Assembly (NCBI RefSeq): GCF_027158205.1
Contig: NZ_JAPVLU010000027.1
Coordinates: forward strand, 61,437 to 125,436
From: Streptomyces sp. H39-S7
GTDB taxonomy: Bacteria > Actinomycetota > Actinomycetes > Streptomycetales > Streptomycetaceae
Direction of reading: 5' to 3'
Length of the DNA stretch: 64,000 nucleotides
Of the stretch, positions 34,457-43,689 are shown piece by piece. The notes beneath the pieces were generated by a model. The model ran no database searches. It was not told the DNA's origin and was given only the letters and a program-made list of their open reading frames with translations. Within the stretch, counting starts at the first letter, position 1. The number at the start of each line of letters is the position of its first letter. The position numbers and the translations under genes are program-made.

Positions 34457-35654
34457 TTACGGCGTGCTGCACCGAGGGCAGCGGGGGATCGGAGCTGCCA
34501 GCAACTGGACGGCCCGGGTCGCCTGTTGCGGAACAACGCCGTTGCCGAGAGCGGTCAGTTGGGCGGGGCGGCCCAGCCCGGGGGTCTCGGTCACCCAGCC
34601 CGCCGGAAGGCCCTGCATCCACTCCACGAAGTCCGCGCGCAGGCGGCCTGCCGCGTCGGTGGGCGCCGGTGCGGGACGGGTGAGGTTCTCCCATCGGGTG
34701 ATGGCGGCGGAATACGGACCCCACTGCCTGTCGCTTGCCCGGCCTCCGGTGCAGGCTCCTCCCAGAGAGGCAGGGGCACTGAGGTCAGGGTCGCGTTCCT
34801 GCTCGTGGTTGGGCGGTGTCCAGAGCTGCCTGTGCCGCGCGTCTTCGTGGTCGGGAGCAGAGAGGCTGCTGCGGAGGGGAGCGTCAGGTCGCCGTTGCCG
34901 TGCCGCTGGTTCGGCGAGCCCTTGATCCCGTCCGATGCCTTTGGGGTCGGCAGCAACAGCCACTCCACCTCGGCGGCCAGGTTCGGCCCGTGCCCGCCCT
35001 GTTTGCGCTTCGTCGGGTGCTGCGAGCCGCCGTTGGTGCCGATGTTGCTCGTCGGGGTCTTGAGCAGGGCTTTCGGTGGGCCAGGCGGCGAGGAAGGCCC
35101 GCTCGAGGCGGTGCGGGGCTCCGACGTCGGAGGCGCGAAGCACGAGCCATCGCGCGTCGTACCGGAGGTCGGCCAGGGAGCCGAGTACGGCACCGAGTGC
35201 TCGCAAAGGAGGCTGGCCTGCGGTGTCTCCCAGACACCACGGGCAGAATTCCACGTCGCCAGGGGAACCGGCGGGCGAGGTGAGGAGGCCGCGGACATTC
35301 TCGATCACCACCAGGCAGGGGCGGAGGGCTTCGACCGCACGCGCGACGTGCAGCCACAGCCCGGAGCGGGTGTGGGCATTGAGCCCAGCTCGACGGCCGG
35401 CAACGGAGACGTCTTTGACAGGGGAAACCCGCCGTCAGGACGCACACCCGCGGAATCAGGTCCCAGTTGACGGCGGTGATGTCACCGAGATTGGGCACAC
35501 CGGGCCAGTGCCGGGCCAGGATGCGGGAGGCATCGGGGTTGATCTCCGCATGCCAGGCAGCCCGCCCGCCCACAGCGGCTTGGACGCCGAGGTCCAGGCC
35601 GCCGTACCCCGAGCACAGGCTGCCGATCAGCGGACCGCCTCGCAGGACGCCCAC
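34457..35654 (-). pseudogene. Cytosine-C5 DNA methyltransferase, frameshifted
   Basis: Phage-type Dcm enzyme broken into three or more frame segments. Segment 1 (GTG 35654): GSLCSGYGGLDLGVQAAV with the AdoMet site, then TAGFPCQ holding the catalytic Cys. A one-base insertion in a TTT run near 35415 shifts frame. Segment 2: VVIENVRGLL (ENV motif) and DVGAPHRLERAFLAAW; shifts again near 35075. Segment 3: LLLPTPKASDGIKGSPNQRH; shifts back between 34850 and 34725. Segment 4: WGPYSAAITRWE and ALGNGVVPQQA (GNxV motif). All motifs remain, so loss is recent or partly sequence error. Confidence 0.8.
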
Positions 35655-35655
35655 G

Positions 35656-36245
35656 TCAGCGGCCCTGTCGGCGGGTACTGGACGGTACCGGCAGCCCGGT
35701 GGCGACGGCCGCGGATGACTCTGGTGCGGCGGCGCGGCCACGGCCGGTGCTGCGGTGCAGGGCTACTTGCACGCGGTGCGGGTCGACCCGAAGGCGGGTG
35801 CTTGCGGCGTTGAGCCCGCCGGCGGTCTCCCGCAGCGCCTCGGAGGCGGTGTTGAGATCCTCCTCGATGACCGTGTCGGCGGCCGCAGAGCATCGCGCAG
35901 GTTGGGCGAATCCGGCCAGCGGGACGTCTCGTCGCGGAAGGCGACCTGTGTGTAGACGGCGCCGAGTGCGCTGATGGCTCGGCCGAGGGGATCAACGGCG
36001 CTGGCGAAGGCGCCAATGGCGCGGTGGCGTTGCGACCCGGTGGGGCCGGGCTGCACCGAGCGGAACAGCACTTCGTCGCTGAGATGGGTCACCAGGTCGC
36101 CGAGGCCGGAGAGCTGGCGGGAGACCGTGACGAGATCAAGATCTTGGTAAGGGGGCCCGTCCAACGGCAGCTGGGCCCGTACGGTGTCGCAGGCTGTGGC
36201 CAGAGCGGCCAGTGTGGTGGCGTCTTCGGCAGGATCGATGATCAC
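35656..36245 (-). pseudogene. Hypothetical protein with shared tag, one frameshift
   Basis: ATG 36245 gives MIIDPAEDATTLAALATACD and on to SRWPDSPNLRDAL, where the frame turns into low-complexity sequence. One base lost near 35885 would continue as AAADTVIEEDLNTASEALRE, then PHRVQVALHRSTGRG and a Ser/Pro/Arg tail to TGA 35656. That gives about 196 residues with the same C-terminal motif as the neighbours, and a stop two bases before the methyltransferase GTG. The protein is helical; function unknown. Confidence 0.65.
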
Positions 36246-37431
36246 GAATGGCTCCGTTGCTGGTGGGGGTGGTCAGGACTGGCGGCGGGAGGGGTACGGG
36301 TCGCAGGCCGGGCGCGAAGGGATTGCATGGTGGCGTCCGGCCGGGCCGGGTGCCCCGGTTGGCTTCGGGCCAGGGCCGCGTCGATCCGCGTAGCGGGCGG
36401 AGGGTCGCCCGGCGCCGGGCCGGGAGTTGCAGTGGGCTTGCCGGTGGCGGTTCGCCAGCGGGCCCGGACCTCGTCGAGCGGGCCCAGCGCGTGCAGGGCG
36501 TGGTTGATGAGCCGGCCTGGCGCCAGTGCCTCGTCCTGGGCCAGGGCCCTGATCGCGGCGGCGGAGGAGGCTGCCGTCCGGGTCAGCGAGGATCGCAGGG
36601 TCTGCTCGCCGAGGTACTCGGCCGATCCCGCGCCGAGTCCGTTGCAGATGTCGCGCAGCTGCTCGTCGGTGAGTGTGCCGTCGGTCAGATGGCCACGCCG
36701 TTGGGCCTCCCACAGCACGGTGAGGTGGTCAACGGGTTCGCCGCGATGGTGCAGCGCGCCAAGACAGCGGTAGAGCTGGTCGTGTCCGTGCCCGGCGAAG
36801 TCGGCGGGCCGTAGCCAGCCGACGACGTTGTCCATAGCGGGGGCCTGGTTCACCAGAACGGAGAGCAGGAACCGTTCGTCCTGGACTGCCTGCTCGGTAG
36901 CGGCCGATGCGGGCAGGACCGTTGCCGTCGAAGGCCCGACGGCTGCCAGGGGCCGGGGTTCGGTTCCCCAACGGCGAGCGAGGTCAGTGAGAACGTCAGC
37001 CAGAACATCCGCCTGGTGCAGCGCGCCGTCGACCTTGCCCTCCAGCGCGTCCGCGCGTGCGGCCTGATGCAGACGGACGGCATGCTCGGTGACGGTGCGG
37101 TGAATGGCGCCCTCCAGCACCATCCGCCCATACACCGCCGCGTGCCCGGGACGCGGGCACGCCGCGATCAGCGTGTGGGCGTACCCGGCGCTGAGTCCGC
37201 GAACGTGCCGGCTGGCCTCAGCCACCGTGTCGGTCACCCACTCCACCGCCACTCCCTCCTCGGCGGCGGCGGGGTGGCCGTCGGCGTGGAGCTTGTGCAT
37301 TGCGGCGAACAGCGCCCGGTGTGCGGGACGGTAGAAGTGGGTGGGATCGAGCCACGTGAGCGAGGCCAGCTGGCCCGGGTCAAGCAGGACGGCACGAGGA
37401 CCGCCTGCTCGGCCAGCAGAAAGGGCTTCAT
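36242..37431 (-). pseudogene. Tandem DnaB N-terminal-domain protein, one frameshift
   Basis: Two copies of the DnaB helicase N-terminal domain without the ATPase domain. Copy 1: MKPFLLAEQAVL / AVLLDPGQLASLTWLDPTHF, interrupted near 37394 by loss of one G (CTCGTGCC where CTCGGTGCC would keep the frame). Copy 2: DERFLLSVLVNQAPAMDNVV, then YRCLGALHHRGEPVDHLTVL. The C-terminus has TRIDAALARSQPGH and a tail ending QRSHS. If the shift is real, translation may restart internally (ATG 37300). Could bind DnaG or helicase, or compete with DnaB; no helicase activity expected. Confidence 0.7.
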
Positions 37432-37664
37432 CGTCGGCCCCGACGGCGCGACCCGCGCTTCTTAGGGTGTAGTTCAGCGACCGCCAGGTCGGCGGCTGTC
37501 ATCGCGGCGGCGAATCGGTCCAGCTCGCGGGTGAAGGCCAGATCAGTTGAGAGGACGGAGCCGCTGCCGGAGACCAGCCACCACTGGCCGCCGCGCCGCA
37601 CTGCAGACGAGCCGGCAAGGTGAGCGGAGCGGGTGCCCAACGGGAACGAGGTGTTCGGGGACAT
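37428..37664 (-). CDS. Small hypothetical protein
   Basis: A 78-residue protein (NTSFPLGTRSAHLAGSSAVR, then LAFTRELDRFAAAMTAADLA and VAELHPKKRGSRRRGRR) with an Arg/Lys-rich end that could bind nucleic acid. ATG 37664 has AGGAG six bases upstream. Its stop overlaps the ATG of the DnaB-N gene. No family recognised. Confidence 0.65.
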   Translation of the reverse strand: MSPNTSFPLGTRSAHLAGSSAVRRGGQWWLVSGSGSVLSTDLAFTRELDRFAAAMTAADLAVAELHPKKRGSRRRGRR

Positions 37665-37941
37665 AGAGACTCCTGAAGGAAGAGGGAGAGGGCGGGAGTT
37701 CACGCCCGAGGTCGGGGCCGTCGGCTGTCGAGGCGCCGGAGCGGCAAGACCAAGGCGAGCAGCCGCCCAACTCGCCGTTCTCCAGCTCGGCGTCCGCGAC
37801 GGCGTCGAAGGTGTTGCCCTGGCGGCCGGACCACTCGTGGGCGGTGACCCGGTCGATCGGCGCCTCGTCGAGCGGGCGCCGGGAGCGGTGCAGATTCGCC
37901 TGGCCCCGCAGTGAGAGGAGCTTCAGCGTCGGGGCGCTCAT
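37543..37941 (-). CDS. Hypothetical protein after the coupling-protein gene, end uncertain
   Basis: ATG 37941 overlaps the coupling-protein stop (ATGA). The first 60 residues look real (LKLLSLRGQANLHRSRRPLD, then AHEWSGRQGNTFDAVADAEL). Beyond ENGELGG the frame becomes low-complexity and runs 122 bases into the next gene. A one-base slip near 37755 would instead give LLALVLPLRRLDSRRPRPRA and a stop at 37700, just before the next ribosome site. That would be another frameshift in this cluster. Confidence 0.45.
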   Translation of the reverse strand: MSAPTLKLLSLRGQANLHRSRRPLDEAPIDRVTAHEWSGRQGNTFDAVADAELENGELGGCSPWSCRSGASTADGPDLGRELPPSPSSFRSLYVPEHLVPVGHPLRSPCRLVCSAARRPVVAGLRQRLRPLN

Positions 37942-39794
37942 GCCGACAGCCCGAAGTCGTCGCTGTCACCGGACTTGGCGAGGGCACGCGCGGTGATGGC
38001 CTTCGTCGCACGGGCCGAGGCCGGGCCGACCGTCTTGGCGGAGGGCTCCTTGTACCAGGGCCGGAGGTCGAGCAGGGCAACCCGGATGCCGGTGGCGAGC
38101 AGCAGCGCCTTGCCCTTGGGAAGGGCACGGATGGCGTCGGGCGGCAGGATCCGCTCCGTACGCATGCTGACCGAGGTGGACTTGCCGCTGTCGCTGGTCG
38201 ACACGGACGTGGTCTGGACGTCGTGGTCACCGACCTGGCGGCTGAGGCGGTCGGCGAAGTCGGCATCGTCGATGCCACTGCCGATGATCTTGATGGTGGC
38301 GGCGGACCAGAGGGCGTCCATGCCGGCTTCGCCCCAGCACCGCTGGCCCTGCCGGTAGGACTGCAGGATCGTCATCGGGATGACCCCCCGTGAGCCCAGG
38401 TGGCTGTAGAGGTCGGGCAGGTCGGAGATCTTGCAGACGTTGGCGGCCTCGTCCAGGACACACAGGGCGGGCGGGTCGAGTCGCCCGCCGGAGCGCTCGG
38501 CGACGACCACAGCCGCGCGCATCACCGCGTCAGCGGCTGCCGCGATGATTGCCGAGGCTGAGCCGCCGCCGTCCTTGCTGAGCAGGTACAGGGTGTCGCG
38601 GGAGGTGGCGAACGCGAACGGTTGGAACTCGGGCAGGTGCTTGGCCGGGGTGACCCAGGCGGCGACGTCCGCATCGAGCAGACAGCTCGCGTACTGCCGG
38701 GCGGTCTCATAGATGCCGTCCCGGGTTTCCGTCGCGCCGCTGACGGTGCCCTGGAGCTGGGCGGCGACCGCGTCGTGGCCGGCCTCGGTGAGCAGGTCGA
38801 CCGGGGTGCGGTCGGCGGGGGAGGCGAGCCAGGCCAAAACGTCGGTGATCGGGCGGCGGTTGCTGGCGGCAGCCAGGAAGAGCGCGCCGAGCGTGTTGCT
38901 CGCTGCGGTGGACCAGAAATCGGAGCCGCTCGACTCGTCCACGCTCGCGGCGACGAAGTGCCCGGCCAAACGTTTCGCCCCGGCCAGGTCGCGGGCGTCG
39001 GCCAGGATGTCCCACCACATCTCGCGGGGGTGGTGGGCGATCTGCTGCGGGTCGAGGGTCCAGATCGTCCCGACCTGGGCGCGCGCGTCCACCGTCGCGG
39101 TGAAGGCATCGTTCGCGGCCTTGTTGGAGGTCAGAAGCACCGGACCGGGAGCCGCGAGGATCGCGGGGATCGCCAGCCCCGAGGTCTTCCCGGAGCGCGG
39201 CGCCATGATCGCGACGATCACGTCCTCCCACGAAGCACGGACCTCGGCACGGCCGGGGGAGAGTGTGCCGACGAGAATCCCGCGGTCGGCCACAGCGACC
39301 TCATTCGCCTTGAGATCGGCCAGGCTCGGACGCAGGCTCTGGGCCTTGGCGGTGATCTCCTTGTCCAGCAGCGGGGCGAGGTCGGCCTTCCGGGCGAGGC
39401 CGTTCCTCGCTCCGCCGCGCAGCCGAAGCCACAGCACGAGGCCGAGGATGGTGAGGCCAACTGACAGCAGGCCAGGGATGATCCGCGCGCCGACCAAGAG
39501 TGCCGTGGGGCTCAGGTGTGGCCACAGCGCGGCGGGATGAAGCAGCGCGTCGGTGGATTTGAAGGGCGCCCAAGGACCCGTGCCGACGAGGGCGTTGGTG
39601 AGGTTGCCGGTCAGCCAGGCTAGGGAGCCGAAGGCGATTGCGATGGCGAGGATGCCGAAGAGGAGGTAGAGGAGCGCGTCGGACCGGGAGGTGGTCGAGG
39701 GTGCGCTGGTACGCGGTGCGGGCATGGTTCGTCCAAGGAGTGAGCGCAGCAGGGGCGGTCGGGGCGGGGCACGCGGCGCTCTTCTGCTGGTCAT
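37938..39794 (-). CDS. VirD4/TraG-like T4SS coupling ATPase
   Basis: A membrane-anchored type IV coupling protein of 618 residues from ATG 39794 (595 from ATG 39725). Two transmembrane helices at about residues 40-62 and 98-122, Walker A MAPRSGKTSGL near 198-208, Walker B ALCVLDEAANV, then GSRGVIPMTILQSYRQGQ. It would recruit relaxase-DNA or protein substrates to the channel. ATG 39794 has AGGAG upstream and begins MTSRRAPRAPP, the leader peptide sequence that stands alone before two other operons; ATG 39725 (MPAPRTS) has the shared TTGGA context. Either start, or both, may be used. Confidence 0.85.
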   Translation of the reverse strand: MTSRRAPRAPPRPPLLRSLLGRTMPAPRTSAPSTTSRSDALLYLLFGILAIAIAFGSLAWLTGNLTNALVGTGPWAPFKSTDALLHPAALWPHLSPTALLVGARIIPGLLSVGLTILGLVLWLRLRGGARNGLARKADLAPLLDKEITAKAQSLRPSLADLKANEVAVADRGILVGTLSPGRAEVRASWEDVIVAIMAPRSGKTSGLAIPAILAAPGPVLLTSNKAANDAFTATVDARAQVGTIWTLDPQQIAHHPREMWWDILADARDLAGAKRLAGHFVAASVDESSGSDFWSTAASNTLGALFLAAASNRRPITDVLAWLASPADRTPVDLLTEAGHDAVAAQLQGTVSGATETRDGIYETARQYASCLLDADVAAWVTPAKHLPEFQPFAFATSRDTLYLLSKDGGGSASAIIAAAADAVMRAAVVVAERSGGRLDPPALCVLDEAANVCKISDLPDLYSHLGSRGVIPMTILQSYRQGQRCWGEAGMDALWSAATIKIIGSGIDDADFADRLSRQVGDHDVQTTSVSTSDSGKSTSVSMRTERILPPDAIRALPKGKALLLATGIRVALLDLRPWYKEPSAKTVGPASARATKAITARALAKSGDSDDFGLSA

Positions 39795-39834
39795 CGGTGC
39801 AGCTCCTGTTCGGGTAGGTAGTCGGTGGTGGGGA

Positions 39835-40149
39835 TCACCGGGTGCGCGGCGACCGGGCAGGCGAGGCGCGGTTCGATGGCCCTGACGTGGTGGCGGAGGG
39901 TGTCGCGCGCTGGGCGGCGACGACCTGTGGGGAGGAGGTGCGGGCGGCGTGCTGCCGGGCTGTCTCCGGAGCCGGGGCAACGGACGGTGCGGTATCGGCG
40001 AGCGGGCCGGCACCGAGGACGTCGCTGAGAAGTTCCCTGGTCTGTAGGACATTCACCATCTCGTGGTGCCGGGAGTCGCTGAGTTCCGGAGGGCACGCGG
40101 CGACCAGGTCCTCGCCGATCTCCAACTGCTCCGCTGGTGGGGAGCCCAT
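39835..40149 (-). CDS. Small hypothetical protein before the coupling-protein gene
   Basis: A 104-residue protein: acidic helical N-terminal part (AEQLEIGEDLVAACPPELSD, then HEMVNVLQTRELLSDVLGAG) and a disordered basic tail with TARQHAARTSSPQ ending SPARSPRTR, a weaker version of the shared C-terminal tag. No family recognised. It precedes the coupling ATPase on the same strand. Confidence 0.5.
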   Translation of the reverse strand: MGSPPAEQLEIGEDLVAACPPELSDSRHHEMVNVLQTRELLSDVLGAGPLADTAPSVAPAPETARQHAARTSSPQVVAAQRATPSATTSGPSNRASPARSPRTR

Positions 40150-40227
40150 GGCAGCGTGTGCTCCCCACCTGGCCTGGAGAGAACCTCGGCACTGTGTGTC
40201 TCCTGGCGCAGGCCGTAAGCGCTCGGA

Positions 40228-41457
40228 TCACGGAGCGACCGCCAAGGTCAGACCCTCGGTGAGGTACGCGAGCTGCTTCCGGGCGGTGGCTGGGCTGCCG
40301 GCGGTGACGACCATCAGGCCGATTCGTGCGCTGTCGACGTCTCCCTCGGGCGGCAGGGCAACCTGGTCCCCGACCTCGCGCAGCCAGGCCACCTGGTGCA
40401 GCCACGGGTTCTGGTCCGGGTCGGTCCGCAGATGGCGGGCGGTGAGCGTGCCGCTGGCCGGGGGATACAGAACCTGGATCGCGGCCGTGCCGCGTGCGAA
40501 GGGGACCAGGTCGGGGGCGTCCCCGGTGGCGATGTCGGCGGCTATGCGGGGCAGATCGAGGCCGGTGGTGAGGCGGACAAGCACACCGATCAGGTCGCCG
40601 CCGATCCGCGCGTTGACCTCGATGATCCGTGGACCGCTGGCGGTGAGGCGCATTTCCACGTGCTGGACGCCGTTGGTGATTCCCAGGGCGCGAATCGCCT
40701 GAACGGCAACGGGTGCCGCCTCAAGCAGCAGCGGGTCGTCGGCGGAGACGGTATGGCCGACTTCCTCGAAGTACGGTGCGAAGGCCACCTCCTTTCGGGT
40801 GACGGCCACCGCCGTGCTGCGACCGTCCTGGGTGACGCACTCCACCGATATCTCGGGCCCGTCCAGGTACTCTTCAACAAGCACGCCGCTGCCCTCCGGC
40901 CCTTGCTCACTGGTTCCCGCCCCGGCGAACTCCCAGGCATCAGGCAGCTCTTCGGGCCGATCGACGCGGATCACCCCGATGCTTCCCGCGTGCGAGGACG
41001 GCTTGAGGACCACGGGGAAGCCCGTGAGCTGCGCGGCGGTCGTCGCCTGGGCCAGGGTGTCGACGCGGGTGGATACCGCGGACGGGACGCCGTGCTCCGC
41101 GAAGAGCCGGCGGCTGGTCGCCTTGTCCCGGCAGGCGTTCATCGATGCCACGGTGTTGCCGGGCAGCCCGAGACGGTCGGCGAGTGTTGCGGTCGGAACC
41201 AGGGCGTATTCGTCCCAGGTGACGGCCCCGGCGATGGCGTGACGTTCGGCGAGGGCCAAGCCGGCAGCGGTCACGGCGGCAGGATCGCGGATATCGGCGA
41301 CCTCGTAGTCGACGATCAGGTCCTGCGACCAGGTCGGCGGCTTGGCGTCGATCAGCGCGAGTGGGTGGGCGGTGGCTGCCTGCTCGACGCAGTAGCGGCG
41401 GAAGACAGGGTCAGTACCGCCGACGACGATCAGAACCGGACGGGTCGATCGGGACAT
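40228..41457 (-). CDS. ATP-grasp ligase
   Basis: A 409-residue ATP-grasp enzyme like those joining amino acids or carboxylates. N-terminal Rossmann-like part (RPVLIVVGGTDPVFRRY), central ATP-binding pieces GFPVVLKPSSHAGSIGV, VLVEEYLDGPEISVECV and catalytic RIIEVNARIGGDLIG. It resembles stand-alone dipeptide or amino-acid ligases more than carbamoyl-phosphate synthase. Upstream by 78 bases is an MFS gene, so a ligase-exporter pair making a small peptide or conjugate is plausible. Unusual inside a transfer gene block. Confidence 0.82.
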   Translation of the reverse strand: MSRSTRPVLIVVGGTDPVFRRYCVEQAATAHPLALIDAKPPTWSQDLIVDYEVADIRDPAAVTAAGLALAERHAIAGAVTWDEYALVPTATLADRLGLPGNTVASMNACRDKATSRRLFAEHGVPSAVSTRVDTLAQATTAAQLTGFPVVLKPSSHAGSIGVIRVDRPEELPDAWEFAGAGTSEQGPEGSGVLVEEYLDGPEISVECVTQDGRSTAVAVTRKEVAFAPYFEEVGHTVSADDPLLLEAAPVAVQAIRALGITNGVQHVEMRLTASGPRIIEVNARIGGDLIGVLVRLTTGLDLPRIAADIATGDAPDLVPFARGTAAIQVLYPPASGTLTARHLRTDPDQNPWLHQVAWLREVGDQVALPPEGDVDSARIGLMVVTAGSPATARKQLAYLTEGLTLAVAP

Positions 41458-41535
41458 GCGAAGCCTCCAGGAAGGAAGAAAACAAGGGCGGGAAGGAGCG
41501 GACCGTCGTGCGGCAGCCGTTGGTGGGCGCCGCTT

Positions 41536-42813
41536 TCACGAAGTGGTGGCCGTGGTCGCGATGGATCCGCTGGTAGGCGGCGCGGGAGATTGGGCGTGCG
41601 GCAGGTCGCAGGCAGCGCGGTGGCGGCGTAGGCCGGTGAAGCACGCGCCGAGCACGATGCTCTGCAGCACAGCGCACACCAGCAGCAGGTGCGGAAGGCT
41701 CCCGCTGGGGACGATCGCGACCAGGACTCCGGCCAGGGGCAGCGGCAGCAGCACCAGGATGATTGTTACCGAGAGGGTCGAGCCGAACGCCCTTGCCGGG
41801 ATGAGGCGGCTGCGCAGCGTCCGCAGGACCACGGTCAGCGCGCCCTCGGCAGCCATCAGCACGGCCACTGCCGCGACGTAGGCGTAGAAGACCGGAGCCA
41901 GCGCGAGGGCCAGGCAGGCTGCGGTGGACACGGCGGCGGCCACCGCGCCGACTGGCCACACGTGCCAGCGGTCGATGGCCCGGCGGGCGGCCCAGACGGC
42001 GAGCAGTGAGGCGACGGCTGCCGCGCTCCAGATCGCACCGACGGCGGCGGGGGAGTGGTGGAACTGGTGGATGACGGTGATCGGGGCGGCAGCCTGCAGC
42101 ACGCCGAAGGCCAGGTTCGACGAGGCCAGGCCACCGATCAGCCAGACCAGCGCGGGGGTCCGGCGCAAGGTCTGCCATCCGATCAGTAGGCTGCTGGGTT
42201 CCAGGTGCCGAACTGCTTGAGGCCCGTCGTCTCGTGCGGTTGCGGCTGCGGTCAGGGCCAGCACGGCGACGACGGCCAGCAGTGCGCTGGGGCTGATCAG
42301 GAGCAACAGGCCGCCCAGGAGCGGACCGACGAGCATCGCGCCTTGGTCAATGCCCGTCTGTACGGCCTGGACACGATGAGCGTCCGAGCCCAGGCGACGG
42401 CTGGCGTCGGCACCGAGGGTTTCCACCGCCACGTAGGAGACCTCCGTCAGCAGCCCGGACGCGGCACCGAATCCCAGGACGACCAAGGTGGTGGCCGTTC
42501 CGGCGGAGGGCAGGGCTATCAAGACCGCACCGGTCAGGGCGACGAGCGTGGCGCGGACGAGGTTGGCTGTGCGGAAGATGCGGCCGGCACCGTAGCGGTC
42601 GACCAGGGACCCGGCGAAGGTGAAGGCGGCCAGCCGGGGTGTCCATTCCAGCAGGAACGCGATGCCGGTCAGGGCGGTGGACCCGGTGGTGATCAGGACC
42701 AGGAGCGGGATGGCATAGGTGGCCGTCGCGCTGGCCAGGGCGTCGGTGGCCCGCATGAGATAGGTACGCGACACGTGGTCAGACGATGTACGGGAGGTGG
42801 GCATCGACAGCAT
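41536..42813 (-). CDS. MFS transporter
   Basis: A 425-residue major facilitator protein with about twelve hydrophobic helices and the loop motif GSLVDRYGAGRIFR between helices 2 and 3, which fits the DHA-type A motif. Helices are evident in AIPLLVLITTGSTALTGIAF, GPLLGGLLLLISPSALLAVV and SVTIILVLLPLPLAGVLVAI. Probably an exporter; the adjacent ATP-grasp gene suggests its substrate. Start ATG 42813; a downstream ATG (MPTSRTS) is possible. Confidence 0.85.
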   Translation of the reverse strand: MLSMPTSRTSSDHVSRTYLMRATDALASATATYAIPLLVLITTGSTALTGIAFLLEWTPRLAAFTFAGSLVDRYGAGRIFRTANLVRATLVALTGAVLIALPSAGTATTLVVLGFGAASGLLTEVSYVAVETLGADASRRLGSDAHRVQAVQTGIDQGAMLVGPLLGGLLLLISPSALLAVVAVLALTAAATARDDGPQAVRHLEPSSLLIGWQTLRRTPALVWLIGGLASSNLAFGVLQAAAPITVIHQFHHSPAAVGAIWSAAAVASLLAVWAARRAIDRWHVWPVGAVAAAVSTAACLALALAPVFYAYVAAVAVLMAAEGALTVVLRTLRSRLIPARAFGSTLSVTIILVLLPLPLAGVLVAIVPSGSLPHLLLVCAVLQSIVLGACFTGLRRHRAACDLPHAQSPAPPTSGSIATTATTS

Positions 42814-42819
42814 CAGGAA

Positions 42820-43593
42820 TCACCGGGCCCGCGGGCGGGGGCTCGGGGCGAGGGTCGTGGCCGTGGCCGCCGCGCTGCCCGGAGCCCGGTCGCTGGATTC
42901 TGGTGCCTGGGCGGCGGCGGGTGAAGTGGCGCAGGCTGCGCTGGTGACGGCCGTCGCGTAGTAGGCGGCGGTCCGCTCCTGGTAGCTGCCGCCGTGCAAC
43001 GGGGAGGCACCGGCGAGGGCACGCACCTGAGCGGGGGCACTGTCTAGCTCTTCGACGGCTGCCGTGAGGTGTTCGCAGGCGAGCGTGAAGCGGTCTGCCA
43101 GCTCGAAGGCGTCCTCGTCGAGATCGGTGATCGTCTCAGCGGCGGCTTCGAATGCCTCGTGCAGCCGGATCAGGACGCCGTCAGCGGCGTCCAGGAGATG
43201 GTCGACGGCGTGAGCTGCCACAGCGGGGTTCGCCGCGCCCTTGATCCTGTCGGTCAGCCGCAGGACCTGGCCGCCGGCCACCCGAAGCCCGTGAGGATCG
43301 GTGGGGGTGGTCAATCGGCTGGCGTCGAGATCCGGGTCAAGATTGACGCTGTAGCGGGCGGCCCGGAGCATCTCCGCTGCGTGAGAGGCGATGGCAGAGC
43401 GATCCGCCTGGGGGGTAGTGGTCGGCAGACGATGATGGCGGCCGTACCAGTCCCTAATTCGATGAAATCCCGCGTGCTTGAGGAGCGAGGCGGACAGATC
43501 ATCGGTGGCACCCTTGGCCGAGACGCTGCCACTGGGCTCGATGGCGATGGTGATGAATGGGGCAGGCACAAGGAACTCCTGAGCGACGGGCAT
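42820..43593 (-). CDS. Helical hypothetical protein, first gene of its transcript
   Basis: A 257-residue protein. N-terminal beta-strand region (PFITIAIEPSGSVSAKGATD), then LLKHAGFHRIRDWYGRHHRL and long helices (HAVDHLLDAADGVLIRLHEA, then ADRFTLACEHLTAAVEELDS), ending in a disordered Ala/Ser/Pro tail and PSPRPRAR. The tail has only a weak version of the shared motif. ATG 43593 with AGGAG upstream; the 26-base element lies 33 bases before it. Function unknown. Confidence 0.65.
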   Translation of the reverse strand: MPVAQEFLVPAPFITIAIEPSGSVSAKGATDDLSASLLKHAGFHRIRDWYGRHHRLPTTTPQADRSAIASHAAEMLRAARYSVNLDPDLDASRLTTPTDPHGLRVAGGQVLRLTDRIKGAANPAVAAHAVDHLLDAADGVLIRLHEAFEAAAETITDLDEDAFELADRFTLACEHLTAAVEELDSAPAQVRALAGASPLHGGSYQERTAAYYATAVTSAACATSPAAAQAPESSDRAPGSAAATATTLAPSPRPRAR

Positions 43594-43689
43594 GGAACCT
43601 ATGTGGCCCGGCGATGGGCTGACAGAGAGGATCCGGAGATTCCGCGATTTGGCTCGGCCGGAATTGCCTGCTAGGGAACCTGTGTCATG

